Source: Thalassovita sp.
GTDB lineage: Bacteria > Pseudomonadota > Alphaproteobacteria > Rhodobacterales > Rhodobacteraceae
Assembly (NCBI GenBank): GCA_029212905.1
Contig: JARGPB010000014.1
Location: forward strand, 1-64,000
Reading direction: 5' to 3'
DNA length: 64,000 nucleotides
The translations under genes and the position numbers were made by a program. Shown here one piece after another: positions 23,678 through 32,747 of the stretch (the stretch's first letter is position 1; every line of letters begins with the position of its first letter). The notes below the pieces were generated by a model. That model had not been told where the DNA came from. It worked only from the letters and a program-made list of their open reading frames with translations, and did no database searches.

Positions 23678-24618
23678 GCTGTTCCTTCCTTTGGTTCCGC
23701 GCTTGCTTTGCTGGGGTCCGACGCGTGTGGCGCAGCATTGGCCTTTCGCTCGATTTCCCGGTGCCTAGTTGACACCTGCCAACCGCGATCTGCAAGGGCC
23801 TTCGACAGCTTTTCTGTCATTGCAACCGACCTATGTTGCCCGCCGGTGCACCCGAACCCGATCGCGAAATGCGCTTTGCCTTCATCGCGATAGGCCGGCA
23901 GCAACATTTCCGTAAGGTCAAGTACACGCTGGAAAAACCCGTCGAACCGGTCGTCCTGCGCGACATAGTCCGCCACCGCCCCGGACCGTCCGTCCAGCCC
24001 CCGCAACGATGCATCCCAATATGGATTTCGCAGGAACCGGCAGTCGAACACCATGTCCATCCCGCGCGGCAACCCGCGTTTGTACGAAAACGAATTCACC
24101 GAAATCGCCAGATGCCCCTCGGTCTTGGCCGAAAACAGCCTCTCGACCTCGGCCTTCATATCGTGCGGCGTCATTTCCGAGCTATCAATCAGAATATCGG
24201 CCCGCGCCATGATCGGCACCAACAGGTCACATTCGCGCTGAATGCCCTGGTCCGGGCTTTCCGCCGGGGCCAGGGGATGACGTCGCCGCGTTTCAGAAAA
24301 CCGCCGCAGCAGCACGTCCTGACGGCAGTCCAGATACAGAACTTCGGGGCGCAGATTTGGCAGGCCAGACAGATGATCAATGGTTTCGATCAGCCCGTTC
24401 ACCGAAAAATCCCGGTTCCGCACATCCAGCCCCAGCACGATGTCATTGCCCAGCGGCGGGCCATCTAACAAGCGCGGAAGCAAGGAAAATGGTATATTAT
24501 CAATGGCTTCAAAGCCCATATCCTCAAGCGTTCGGATCGCAGTGCTGCGGCCAGCACCAGAGGGGCCCGTCACCAGGACGATGCGTTTACGTGGCTGAAT
24601 ATGGTCTTGCTCGGTCAT
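23674..24618 (-). CDS. rapZ: RNase adapter protein RapZ (nucleotide-binding YvcJ family)
   Basis: The 314-residue product has a Walker A GPSGAGRSTAIRTLED (about 18-33) and a C-terminal domain ending in the conserved FGCTGGQHRSVAMTEKL (about 262-279). In E. coli RapZ targets small RNA GlmZ to RNase E; in alphaproteobacteria its RNA partners are unknown, but its place between hprK and EIIA is strongly conserved. It starts 12 bp after hprK. Confidence 0.92.
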   Translation of the reverse strand: MTEQDHIQPRKRIVLVTGPSGAGRSTAIRTLEDMGFEAIDNIPFSLLPRLLDGPPLGNDIVLGLDVRNRDFSVNGLIETIDHLSGLPNLRPEVLYLDCRQDVLLRRFSETRRRHPLAPAESPDQGIQRECDLLVPIMARADILIDSSEMTPHDMKAEVERLFSAKTEGHLAISVNSFSYKRGLPRGMDMVFDCRFLRNPYWDASLRGLDGRSGAVADYVAQDDRFDGFFQRVLDLTEMLLPAYRDEGKAHFAIGFGCTGGQHRSVAMTEKLSKALADRGWQVSTRHREIERKANAAPHASDPSKASAEPKEGTA

Positions 24619-24630
24619 TCTGGGATGGGT

Positions 24631-25053
24631 TCAGGCATGGCGCCCGGCCTTGAGAAATTGAAGAATCGCCGCAGCGAAATGCTGCGCGTGCGCATTGTGA
24701 ACGATTGGGCGCGAAACACCCAGATAAACCTTCTGCCGTTGGGGCGGCAGCCTGTGTTCTTCGGTTTGATCCAGGTCCACCCACAACTCCAGCCGCGCCG
24801 GAGGAGCGGGCACAGCGTTCAGAATGCCCACCCCGCGCGCCTCGATTTTCCCGCGGATGGTTGCGGGCGCACCGACCCACAGGTTTTGGCTTTCAACCCA
24901 AATGCGGCATCCATCGTCGGAAATCAGCTCGGCGCCGAACGCCATCAGCTGCAACGCCAACGCCGACTTGCCGGTCCCGCTGGCGCCACAAATGCAAACG
25001 GCGGCTCCGTTCAGAGCCACCGCGCTTGCATGAAGAATCTTCGCCCCGTCCAC
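24631..25053 (-). CDS. hprK: Short HPr kinase/phosphorylase (HprK C-terminal type)
   Basis: The roughly 140-residue product equals the catalytic half of HprK: LHASAVALNGAAVCICG, the P-loop CGASGTGKSALALQLM (about 18-33), and LISDDGCRIWV. Alphaproteobacterial HprK lacks the N-terminal domain of Firmicutes enzymes, so this length is normal. It phosphorylates a serine of HPr. No ATG fits; GTG 25053, 4 bp after the chvG stop, is the likely start. Confidence 0.85.
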   Translation of the reverse strand: MDGAKILHASAVALNGAAVCICGASGTGKSALALQLMAFGAELISDDGCRIWVESQNLWVGAPATIRGKIEARGVGILNAVPAPPARLELWVDLDQTEEHRLPPQRQKVYLGVSRPIVHNAHAQHFAAAILQFLKAGRHA

Positions 25054-25057
25054 CGCG

Positions 25058-26779
25058 TCAGACCGGCAGGCCCACCACAAACCGGGCGCCCAGAGGTTCC
25101 GAGGTCGGATCAGCGTCTGTCGGGCGGATATTCTCGGCCCAGATGACGCCGCCATGGGCTTCGACAATCTGTTTCGAAATCGCCAACCCAAGCCCCGAAT
25201 TGTTGCCAAACTGATTTTCCGGCCGTTCGGAATAAAAGCGTTTGAACACCTTGGTCAGCGCCTGTTCGGGAATGCCGGGCCCGGTATCTTCGATCACGAC
25301 CAACACGCGATTATCGCGCTGACGTGCCCAGATCCGGATCGCATCGCCATCCTCACAAAAGCTGATCGCATTGGTGATCAGGTTGACAAAAACCTGCGCC
25401 AGGCGCGCCTCGAGCCCGTGAATGGTGATCGGGTCGGCGGGGATGTCCATGATGAACTCCACGCCTTTTTCCTCGGCCTGCTGCCCCAGATACTCTCCAA
25501 GGTTTCCAATCATTTTCAGCAGGTTAAAGCTTTCCTGCTCTTCCTTGACCAATTCGCTATCCAGCCGCGACGCGTTCGAAATATCGCTAACCAAGCGGTC
25601 CAGACGCCGGACATCGTGGTCGATCACATCCAGCAGTTTTTCCCGCTGATCGGGGCGCTGTGCAACGCGCAACGTCCCCACCGCAGATCGCAAACTCGCC
25701 AGGGGGTTCTTGATCTCATGCGCCACATCAGCCGCGAATTGTTCATTACTGTCGATCCGGTCGTACAGCGCCGAAACCATGCCCCGCAACGCCGAGGACA
25801 GGCGCCCAATCTCATCCGGGCGCGCGGTCAGATCCGGGATGCGAATACGCCCGGCGGCGTTGTTGCGACGGTCCCGTGCGCCGCCCAGTTCGGCGGCTGC
25901 GGCCAGGTCGGCCAGCGGGTTGGCGATGGTCGAGGCCAGAACGATGCTCAGCCCAATCGACACCAGCGTCGCAATCAGGAACATTTGCAGGATACGCTCG
26001 CGCTCCCCGCGCACGAGTTTATCAATTTCTCCGGCTGCGCTGGTCAGCGCGACCACGCCCACGTTCTGCCCGTTTTGCATGATCGGCGTCGCGGCGGCGA
26101 AGTAGCTTCCCTCGGCGGTTTGCAGGCCGGTCTCGATCTGCGAGCCCCCGCCCACCGTCGGCGGCACCATTTCCCCAACCAGTTGTTGGATCGTGGGCAT
26201 TGTCCCATTGTCCCGCGGACCGTTGATCAGCGCATCGAACCGGTCCCAGACACGCGCCAGCGCGTCAGAAATCAAGGTCGAGCCACCGTCATCGGGTGCG
26301 TTCGTCCGCACGACTCCCCGGCCCTGGTCCGATGCGATCAGCCCGCCAGTGGTATCAAAGACATAGACCTCGACCCCTTTGCGCAGGTCCAGCCCGCTCA
26401 GCGTCGAGGCCACATCGACCCCATCGCCGGAAATCAGGCTAACGGGGGCACCTTGGGGCATCTGCGCTTCGATGACATCAGATACCAGTTCGGCCTGCGC
26501 GATCAGCGCATCGGCCCGGTCGCCCACCAGTGAATCCCGCGAGGAATTCAGCAGCAGCACACCAGCCACAAGAACGTTCAGCGCAATCAGGTTGAACGTG
26601 ATGATTTTGCGGGTCAGAGGCGAACGGTTCAGTGTGAAAAAGCCGCGACGCGCACGTCTGGCGCGCAGCTCTTTTTCCACAGTGCTGTTGGGGGCGACGA
26701 ATTCGTCCCCCAAAACGACATCACCGTCGCGTTTTGCGCCTGTATCCCGCAAGTGAATCCCTTCAGCGAGAGCCATCAT
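25058..26779 (-). CDS. chvG: Sensor histidine kinase ChvG (ExoS type)
   Basis: The 573-residue protein has a cytoplasmic N-tail of about 55 residues, a first membrane helix (IITFNLIALNVLVAGVLLL), a periplasmic sensor region of about 200 residues, a second helix (FLIATLVSIGLSIVLASTI), HAMP, HisKA with VAHEIKNPLASLRSA, and HATPase with NLITNAISFCEDG and EDTGPGIPEQ. With ChvI it senses envelope or acid stress in Agrobacterium, Sinorhizobium (ExoS-ChvI) and Caulobacter. In those the partner ExoR controls it in the periplasm; no exoR is seen here. Its ATG overlaps the chvI stop. Confidence 0.92.
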   Translation of the reverse strand: MMALAEGIHLRDTGAKRDGDVVLGDEFVAPNSTVEKELRARRARRGFFTLNRSPLTRKIITFNLIALNVLVAGVLLLNSSRDSLVGDRADALIAQAELVSDVIEAQMPQGAPVSLISGDGVDVASTLSGLDLRKGVEVYVFDTTGGLIASDQGRGVVRTNAPDDGGSTLISDALARVWDRFDALINGPRDNGTMPTIQQLVGEMVPPTVGGGSQIETGLQTAEGSYFAAATPIMQNGQNVGVVALTSAAGEIDKLVRGERERILQMFLIATLVSIGLSIVLASTIANPLADLAAAAELGGARDRRNNAAGRIRIPDLTARPDEIGRLSSALRGMVSALYDRIDSNEQFAADVAHEIKNPLASLRSAVGTLRVAQRPDQREKLLDVIDHDVRRLDRLVSDISNASRLDSELVKEEQESFNLLKMIGNLGEYLGQQAEEKGVEFIMDIPADPITIHGLEARLAQVFVNLITNAISFCEDGDAIRIWARQRDNRVLVVIEDTGPGIPEQALTKVFKRFYSERPENQFGNNSGLGLAISKQIVEAHGGVIWAENIRPTDADPTSEPLGARFVVGLPV

Positions 26780-27477
26780 TCCTCGTTGTATCTGTAGCCG
26801 ATACCATAGAGCGTCTCAATCGCAGAGAACTCTTGGTCGACAGAACGCATTTTCTTACGCAACCGTTTGATATGGCTATCAATTGTGCGGTCATCAACGT
26901 AGACTTGATCGTCATAGGCCACGTCCATCAGCTGGTCGCGCGACTTGACGAAACCGGGCCGTTGGGCCAGCGCCTGCAACAGCAGGAATTCGGTTACGGT
27001 CAGGGACACGTCCTGGCCTCTCCAGGCGACGGCGTGACGCAGCGGATCCATCCGCAGATCGCCGCGTTCCATCACTTTGGTTTCCTCGGTGTCGCCGACG
27101 ATGTCCCCGGCCACCGCATCCTGGCGCCGCAACAGGGACCGGATACGTTCGACCAACAAGCGCTGCGAGAACGGCTTTTTGACATAGTCATCCGCGCCCA
27201 TGCGCAGGCCCAGAACCTCGTCGATTTCATCGTCTTTCGAGGTCAGGAAAATAACCGGCATCGAGGTTTTCTGGCGCAGTCGCTGCAACAGATCCATACC
27301 ATCCATGCGGGGCATCTTAATGTCCAGCACAGCCATGTCGGGCAATTTCTTGTTAAATGCATCCAGGGCCGACTGGCCGTCATTGTATGTTTCGACCTCG
27401 AACCCTTCAGCCTCCAGGGTCATGGCCACGGATGTCAGGATATTCCTGTCATCGTCCACAAGGGCGATCTTAGACAT
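26776..27477 (-). CDS. chvI: Response regulator ChvI (OmpR family)
   Basis: The 233-residue protein has a receiver domain with DDDRNIL acidic pocket, phospho-acceptor Asp in MAVLDIKMPRMDG (about 52) and YVKKPFSQR, followed by a winged-helix domain (YVDDRTIDSHIKRLRKKM). It is the first gene of the chvI-chvG-hprK-rapZ-EIIA-HPr run, all with overlaps or short gaps, so probably one long transcript from the region upstream of 27477. Confidence 0.93.
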   Translation of the reverse strand: MSKIALVDDDRNILTSVAMTLEAEGFEVETYNDGQSALDAFNKKLPDMAVLDIKMPRMDGMDLLQRLRQKTSMPVIFLTSKDDEIDEVLGLRMGADDYVKKPFSQRLLVERIRSLLRRQDAVAGDIVGDTEETKVMERGDLRMDPLRHAVAWRGQDVSLTVTEFLLLQALAQRPGFVKSRDQLMDVAYDDQVYVDDRTIDSHIKRLRKKMRSVDQEFSAIETLYGIGYRYNEE

Positions 27478-27844
27478 CTCCGAATTCCTTGTACTGCTCT
27501 ATTTATGTGATTTTTCTTTTCATTATGACGCCCTTTGGCCGGATCAATCAATCCAAATCTGCGAATCAGCCTTGTTTTCGCCATAATTCTGCGCCGAATT
27601 CCTCAATGGTTTGATAATTTATGCCCGCATCATCAAAGATCGCCGGCCCACATCGGTCAATTATTGCCGTGATTGCGCTAACCTGCGACTGGTTGCGCTA
27701 ACTGCGCTAAACCGTCCTGTTCCTTCATGGAAACGACATGTTAAGAGGCCCGTGTCGAAGGATGCTTCGACCCGCTGTGGGAGGGAGCCCACACCGAGAT
27801 TAAGAACAACGCCGCAGATTTCGCGGCTACAGGAGCTTGGCAAT
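27478..27844. promoter_or_regulatory. Divergent chvI/pckA control region with three TGCGCTAA repeats
   Basis: This 367-bp region has no gene. TGCGCTAA occurs at 27674, 27694 and 27703, the first two exactly 20 bp apart (two helical turns), in TTGCGCTAAC context. An open frame running into pckA exists but lacks coding features. The repeats are candidate sites for a regulator of pckA, either ChvI itself or a carbon regulator. Confidence 0.5.
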
Positions 27845-29443
27845 ATGGCATTTGGACGGGTAAACCCGCAATTCCGGCTTGAGGATCAGGGGATCGAAGG
27901 GCTGGGCAATGTCTTTTACAATCTTATGGAGCCTGCGCTGATTGAAGCGGCTCTGAAAAAGAATGAAGGCACACTAGGCAACGGCGGTGCCTTCCTGGTG
28001 TCCACCGGCAAATTCACTGGCCGGTCGCCCAAGGACAAGCACGTCGTCAAAACCGACAGCGTCGTCGACAGCATCTGGTGGGAAAACAACGCCGCCATGT
28101 CGCCCGAAGGGTTCGACACCCTGCACGCCGACATGCTGGAGCACATGAAGGGCAAGGACTACTACGTTCAGGACCTCGTGGGCGGCGCCGACCCGGCCTA
28201 TGCGATCAACGTGCGCATGGTCACCGAGCTGGCCTGGCACAATCTGTTCATCCGCCACATGCTGCGCCGCCCCGATCGTTCGGCGCTGGACACCTTCCTG
28301 GCGGATTTCACCGTCATCAACTGCCCCAGCTTCCAGGCGAACCCCGAGCGTCACAACTGCCGTTCGGAAACCGTGATCGCGATGAACTTCGATAAGAAGC
28401 TGATCCTGATCGGCGGCACCGAATACGCAGGCGAGAACAAAAAATCGGTTTTCACCCTGCTGAACTATCTGCTGCCCGAAAAAGGCGTCATGCCGATGCA
28501 CTGCTCGGCCAACCACGCCATCGGCAACCCGGTCGATACCGCCATCTTCTTTGGCCTGTCCGGCACCGGCAAAACCACCCTGTCGGCAGATCCGTCGCGC
28601 ACCCTGATCGGTGACGATGAACATGGCTGGTCGGATCGCGGGACCTTCAACTTCGAAGGCGGCTGCTACGCCAAGACCATCAACCTGTCGGCCGAGGCAG
28701 AGCCGGAAATCTACGCGACCACGTCGAAATTCGGCACTGTGATCGAAAACATGGTCTACGACGAAGAGACCCTAGAGCTGGATTTCGAAGACAGCTCGCT
28801 GACTCAGAACATGCGTTGCGCCTATCCGCTGGAATACATTTCCAACGCGTCGGCCGAGGCTCAGGGCGGTCACCCGAAAAACATCATCCTGCTGACCTGT
28901 GATGCATATGGCGTTCTGCCTCCGATCTCGCGTCTGACCCCTGCGCAGGCGATGTACCACTTCCTGTCGGGCTTCACCTCGAAAACCCCCGGCACCGAGC
29001 GTGGCGTTCTGGAACCTGAACCCACCTTCTCGACCTGCTTCGGCGCGCCCTTCATGCCCCGCCGCCCCGAGGCCTACGGTAACCTGCTGCGTGAAAAGAT
29101 CGCCACCTTCGGCGCGACCTGCTGGCTGGTGAACACCGGTTGGACCGGCGGCGCCTTCGGGACTGGCAAGCGGATGCCGATCAAGGCCACCCGCGCCCTG
29201 CTGACCGCAGCGCTGGACGGTTCGCTGAACGACGCTCAGTTCCGCAAGGACGAAAACTTCGGCTTCGACGTTCCTGTGTCGGTTGCTGGTGTTGACGATA
29301 CCCTGCTGGACCCGCGCCAGACGTGGGCCGACGGTGCTGCCTATGACGCACAGGCCGCCAAACTGGTTCAGATGTTCGCGGACAACTTTGAACAGTATGT
29401 CCCGTTCATCGACGAAGACGTGAAAGCAGCCGCCATCGGCTAA
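27845..29443 (+). CDS. pckA: Phosphoenolpyruvate carboxykinase (ATP)
   Basis: The gluconeogenic enzyme converts oxaloacetate and ATP to PEP and CO2. The 532-residue length is standard. Hallmarks are FTGRSPKDKHVV (about 58), GEXKKSVFTL-like AGENKKSVFTLLNYLLP, the P-loop FFGLSGTGKTTLSADP (about 237-252), and DDEHGWSDRGTFNFEGGCYAK. ATG 27845 with AGGAG upstream fits the family; the frame is open for 78 codons further upstream without homology. Divergence from chvI is the conserved alphaproteobacterial arrangement. Confidence 0.95.
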   Translation: MAFGRVNPQFRLEDQGIEGLGNVFYNLMEPALIEAALKKNEGTLGNGGAFLVSTGKFTGRSPKDKHVVKTDSVVDSIWWENNAAMSPEGFDTLHADMLEHMKGKDYYVQDLVGGADPAYAINVRMVTELAWHNLFIRHMLRRPDRSALDTFLADFTVINCPSFQANPERHNCRSETVIAMNFDKKLILIGGTEYAGENKKSVFTLLNYLLPEKGVMPMHCSANHAIGNPVDTAIFFGLSGTGKTTLSADPSRTLIGDDEHGWSDRGTFNFEGGCYAKTINLSAEAEPEIYATTSKFGTVIENMVYDEETLELDFEDSSLTQNMRCAYPLEYISNASAEAQGGHPKNIILLTCDAYGVLPPISRLTPAQAMYHFLSGFTSKTPGTERGVLEPEPTFSTCFGAPFMPRRPEAYGNLLREKIATFGATCWLVNTGWTGGAFGTGKRMPIKATRALLTAALDGSLNDAQFRKDENFGFDVPVSVAGVDDTLLDPRQTWADGAAYDAQAAKLVQMFADNFEQYVPFIDEDVKAAAIG

Positions 29444-29466
29444 GCCTTCCGATTTCGATCAAATCA

Positions 29467-29500
29467 AACGCCCCGGCCCCCAAGCCGGGGCGTTTTGTTT
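29467..29500 (+). terminator. Rho-independent terminator of pckA
   Basis: ACGCCCCGGC...GCCGGGGCGTTTTGTTTT forms a GC-rich stem with a T-run, about 25 bp after the stop codon. Confidence 0.85.
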
Positions 29501-29525
29501 TGTGTGCTCACCCCCCAAGCGCAAC

Positions 29526-30239
29526 CTAGGCTGCGACCGGGACTTTCTGTTCCAACGGCACGTGCATCACGTGGCGAATGTCTTCCAGGTCCATCCAGAC
29601 CATATTGCAGTCCATCGGCTCATTCCGGCCTTCGATTTTCCAGCTCAGGCAATAGGGATCGCAATGCATATATCCCTCGCGCTCGGCCAGTCCCCGCCGC
29701 GCGATTGACCGCAACATGAACCCGAAAACAAAATCCGGCTGCCAGTGCAACATTGCCGTCAAAAAGGCAAAGCGCGCGAGATAATCAATCAAACCGCGCC
29801 CACGATAGACCGGATCGGCCCGCACCCACATCTCTCCATGATAGCAAGCGCGCCCAGTGATTCGCTTTGCACCGGGTCCAGCGCGGAACCAAGAGCCATC
29901 CATATCAATGTCCACGCCGCCCGGCGGAAACTCGCCATAGCGCGCGCTCATGTAGCGTGCCAGAGTTTGATCACATAGATCCAAAAGCCGCATGGCCTGC
30001 GTGTGGACCAGTTGCCCTTGGGCGTTGTGCCCAGCCACCCAAATACCTCTGGAGGAAGGCAAAAATTGCTTCTCCGGGTCAAAGGGCGGGCCTAGCGGCT
30101 GTTCGGTCCGACCCTCAGAAACGATACGTGCATATTGCTCAAAATCATCACCAACCGTCAAAAAAATCTGGTTCGCCTGAAGCGTCTGAACGGCCTCCGT
30201 CAGCAGGCGCGAACCATCAAAAACATCATTAACCGTCAT
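29526..30239 (-). CDS. Unrecognised protein with a weak GNAT-like segment
   Basis: The 237-residue soluble protein starts at ATG 30239, preceded by AAGGAGAG. The segment VRADPVYRGRGLIDYLARFAFLTAM (about 158-182) resembles the acetyl-CoA loop of GNAT enzymes (RGRGL). Several Trp and Cys lie near the end (MHCDPYCLSWKIEG, MDCNMVWMDLEDIRHVMHV). No confident family. It lies next to the LysR-like regulator on the same strand, gap 67 bp, and may be its target. Confidence 0.65.
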   Translation of the reverse strand: MTVNDVFDGSRLLTEAVQTLQANQIFLTVGDDFEQYARIVSEGRTEQPLGPPFDPEKQFLPSSRGIWVAGHNAQGQLVHTQAMRLLDLCDQTLARYMSARYGEFPPGGVDIDMDGSWFRAGPGAKRITGRACYHGEMWVRADPVYRGRGLIDYLARFAFLTAMLHWQPDFVFGFMLRSIARRGLAEREGYMHCDPYCLSWKIEGRNEPMDCNMVWMDLEDIRHVMHVPLEQKVPVAA

Positions 30240-30306
30240 TTGGTCTCTCCTTAGTGTTTCAAGTCCACTCAGGATGACCAAAACCGAGGAAAGAGTCTTT
30301 TCCTTG

Positions 30307-31197
30307 TTATTTTAACGCCCTACCGGGGTCGCGCCCCTCCATGACCTCTTCTTCTGGCATCGAGCGGATTTTCTCATCGCTGACACCAAAGATGGACAGG
30401 TCATAGGTTCGCTCTACCAACGACGCCAGCGCAAAGCTGTCATCGGGGTAGCGGCACCCCATCAGCAATCGCTTGTAACTGATCGGATGCAGCCCCGCAC
30501 CGTCGCCCCGTGCCATCAGCGTATACACGTGGTCATGTCTCAGCCCCCGCGTGGCCCGGACGTCTTCGAACGGTTGCGACAGCAGCCTCGCCAGGGGGGT
30601 TCCCCCCGGCAGCCCCGGCACGCTGCGTCCGACGGCGCTGCGCTCCCAGGCCCAGCCGTACCAGGTTGCATAGGACGATTCACTTCCGACTTCGGTGCAG
30701 ACCCAGTCTTCGTCAAAGCGCCGGAACACCATCAGATAGGGGCGGATCACCTGAAACGCGTCGTGCTCCAGTTGCCCCTCGGCTTCGGCCCAGGCCTTCA
30801 GCCCGCGTTTCATCAGGCCCGATCCCCCGGTCCAGATCGACGAAATCGGGTGCTGTTGCAGGTAGAACTCCCAGTCGCTCTCTTCGTCTTGCTGCGCGAC
30901 ATGGAACAGCCCGTCGATGTGCCGGGCCTCGTTGTTCAGCCAGGCTTCGCCCCGCGCCAGGATGTCCTCGGCCTCGCGCAGTGACCGCCGACCGGCGTCG
31001 CTCAGACGGTATTGACGGTCCTCCAGATAGAAAAGAGACTCGCCTTTGATGTCTTCCAGGATGTTAATATGGCGGCGGACGGTCTGGCGCGTCGATTCCA
31101 ATTCTCGCACAGCACGCGATAAATTCAGCGTCCGCGCCAGCGTCACGAAGGATCGTAACAGTTCAAACAGTAAACCAGCGTTTTGATCTTTCGCCAT
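30307..31197 (-). CDS. LysR-type HTH regulator lacking a usual substrate-binding domain
   Basis: Residues 8-75 form a LysR-like winged helix (FVTLARTLNLSRAVRELESTRQTVRRHINILED, then LFYLEDRQYRLSDAGRRSL). The remaining 220 residues do not show the periplasmic-binding fold of LysR regulators. They are rich in Trp and acidic residues (EESDWEFYLQQHP, YATWYGWAWERSAVG). Such hybrids occur in Rhodobacterales, as I recall, without known ligand. It is preceded by 230 bp of AT-rich DNA shared with the divergent XRE regulator. Confidence 0.68.
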   Translation of the reverse strand: MAKDQNAGLLFELLRSFVTLARTLNLSRAVRELESTRQTVRRHINILEDIKGESLFYLEDRQYRLSDAGRRSLREAEDILARGEAWLNNEARHIDGLFHVAQQDEESDWEFYLQQHPISSIWTGGSGLMKRGLKAWAEAEGQLEHDAFQVIRPYLMVFRRFDEDWVCTEVGSESSYATWYGWAWERSAVGRSVPGLPGGTPLARLLSQPFEDVRATRGLRHDHVYTLMARGDGAGLHPISYKRLLMGCRYPDDSFALASLVERTYDLSIFGVSDEKIRSMPEEEVMEGRDPGRALK

Positions 31198-31427
31198 ACC
31201 TGACGCTTCCTCACCATGTAACGCGTTAAAGTTATGTCATTTTTTTAGGGCACGACAAGTCCACGCATACCAATACGACAGCACTTCGCACATATTCTCC
31301 AGTCTGATGGTATATTTATCATCCATCAAGGGTAAATGCGCATACCTTAAGTTGAAACAGGTAACAGATTGAACGTATCAGGGGTTTCTATATCTCTCAA
31401 TGAACGAATAGATAGTGGAAGGTACTT

Positions 31428-31787
31428 ATGTCACATCCTGTAGACGAACATGTCGGCAAGAAACTGAAGAACCTGCGCGTGCTTCGGGGTCTCACCCAAA
31501 CGGACGTCGCTAAGGGTCTGGATATCTCTTTTCAGCAAGTGCAGAAATACGAACTGGGCCGGAATCGCATTTCGGCCAGCAAACTGTTCGAAATTTCGCG
31601 CATTCTGGATGTCCCGCCGTCGTACTTCTTTGACGGCCTCAGCGATAACGACGACAACGGCGGCCCCGTGATCGACGAAGAAACAGCCCGCATCGCAAGC
31701 GTGATCTCCAAGATCACGGACGAGCGCCTGAAAACTCAGATCCGGTCGTTCATTGACGCGGTGGCGAATTACTCGCCCGCAGCCTAA
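31428..31787 (+). CDS. XRE-family helix-turn-helix regulator
   Basis: The 119-residue protein has an N-terminal Cro/C1-type domain (KLKNLRVLRGLTQTDVAKGLDISFQQVQKYELGRNRISASKL, residues 11-52), then a short acidic linker and a C-terminal helix with TDERLKTQIRSFID. This short form is common and highly conserved in Rhodobacterales. RBS GGAAGG lies before the ATG. Targets unknown. Confidence 0.85.
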   Translation: MSHPVDEHVGKKLKNLRVLRGLTQTDVAKGLDISFQQVQKYELGRNRISASKLFEISRILDVPPSYFFDGLSDNDDNGGPVIDEETARIASVISKITDERLKTQIRSFIDAVANYSPAA

Positions 31788-31803
31788 GGCTCTGGGCTGA
31801 GGG

Positions 31804-32574
31804 TCACACCATCAGCCCACGCCGCACCAGGTTCAGTCCTGCGACCAACAGAACGATCAGCGTCGCCTTCTTAAAGGCGGCCTGGTCGATCTGGTCATGT
31901 ATGCGAAAGCCCAACCATGTCCCTGCCAGCGCTGGCACCAACAGCGCCACCGAAAACGGCAAGGTCTGCGCCCGCATCACCCCAGAACCAATATGCGCGC
32001 CCAACAGCGCAATCGCCCCCAGCCCATAGATCACGCCCTGGATGCGGATCTGATCATGTTTGGGTGTGTTGATCGCTGTCAGATACATCACCGTGGGCGG
32101 GCCCCAGATCCCTGACAATCCCCCGATGAATCCGGCGAATCCGCCGACTCCGGCCTCGACCGTATGGTGGCCGTCTGCGGGCAGCTTGACCGTGATGCCG
32201 AACAGCTGGATCACCGCGAAAACCACCACGACCGCGCCGATCATCAGCAACAGAATGTCGCCGGGCAGCACGCGCACCAGTTGCGCGCTCAGCAGTAGCG
32301 TGACCAGACCACACAGCAAAAACACCCGGAACCGCTTGACCGAGGCCCAGGCCGCCCCCCGCCCCTGCCGCAAGGCTTGCCACATATTCGTCAGCACCGT
32401 CGGCAGGATCAGCCCTGCCAGCGCCCATTCTGCCCCCACGATGCTGGAAAGCCCGGAAATCATGATCATTGGCATGGCGAATCCGACCATGCCCTTGATA
32501 ACCCCTGCCCCCAGCGCCACCATTAGGCACAGCCCCAGAGAAAGCGGTGATAACCCTGCGAAAATCATGTCCAT
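31804..32574 (-). CDS. TauE/SafE family sulfite/sulfonate exporter-like permease
   Basis: The 256-residue integral membrane protein has about eight helices and the family pattern GAGVIKGMVGFAMPMIM near the start and VGGFAGFIGGLSGIWGPPTVMYL in the middle, an internal repeat of the TauE half. Members export small sulfur or organic anions, for example sulfite from taurine breakdown; nothing nearby fixes the substrate. Confidence 0.82.
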   Translation of the reverse strand: MDMIFAGLSPLSLGLCLMVALGAGVIKGMVGFAMPMIMISGLSSIVGAEWALAGLILPTVLTNMWQALRQGRGAAWASVKRFRVFLLCGLVTLLLSAQLVRVLPGDILLLMIGAVVVVFAVIQLFGITVKLPADGHHTVEAGVGGFAGFIGGLSGIWGPPTVMYLTAINTPKHDQIRIQGVIYGLGAIALLGAHIGSGVMRAQTLPFSVALLVPALAGTWLGFRIHDQIDQAAFKKATLIVLLVAGLNLVRRGLMV

Positions 32575-32601
32575 GAATCCCTCTTATCAGCTTTGGGGCG
32601 T

Positions 32602-32685
32602 GCTGCATTGCAAAATATCCACCCGCAACATTCGTGCATTTCCCAGCAAACAAACGTATTTTTGTTGCGCTGCACTTGCAAAATA
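32602..32685. promoter_or_regulatory. Two GCTGCA..TTGCAAAATA repeats upstream of mcd
   Basis: GCTGCATTGCAAAATA (32602-32617) and GCTGCACTTGCAAAATA (32669-32685) are near-identical direct repeats, the second 63 bp before the mcd start. TTTGCAA-like elements are used by RamB/ScfR-type acetate-metabolism regulators, so a similar factor may bind here; this is inferred. Confidence 0.45.
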
Positions 32686-32747
32686 GCTAGGACAGGGCGG
32701 ACGAAAGTTAGGATATGAATCAAGCCTCCAACGGACAGGACTCAGCA

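Noticed and set aside
25154..26533. 459-codon open frame antisense to chvG
   Set aside because: Shadow of the histidine kinase gene, no RBS, no recognisable domain.
27611..27844. 78-codon N-terminal extension of pckA
   Set aside because: PckA homologues begin at the ATG at 27845, which has an AGGAG site; the extension is Arg/Cys-rich and overlaps repeats of the control region.
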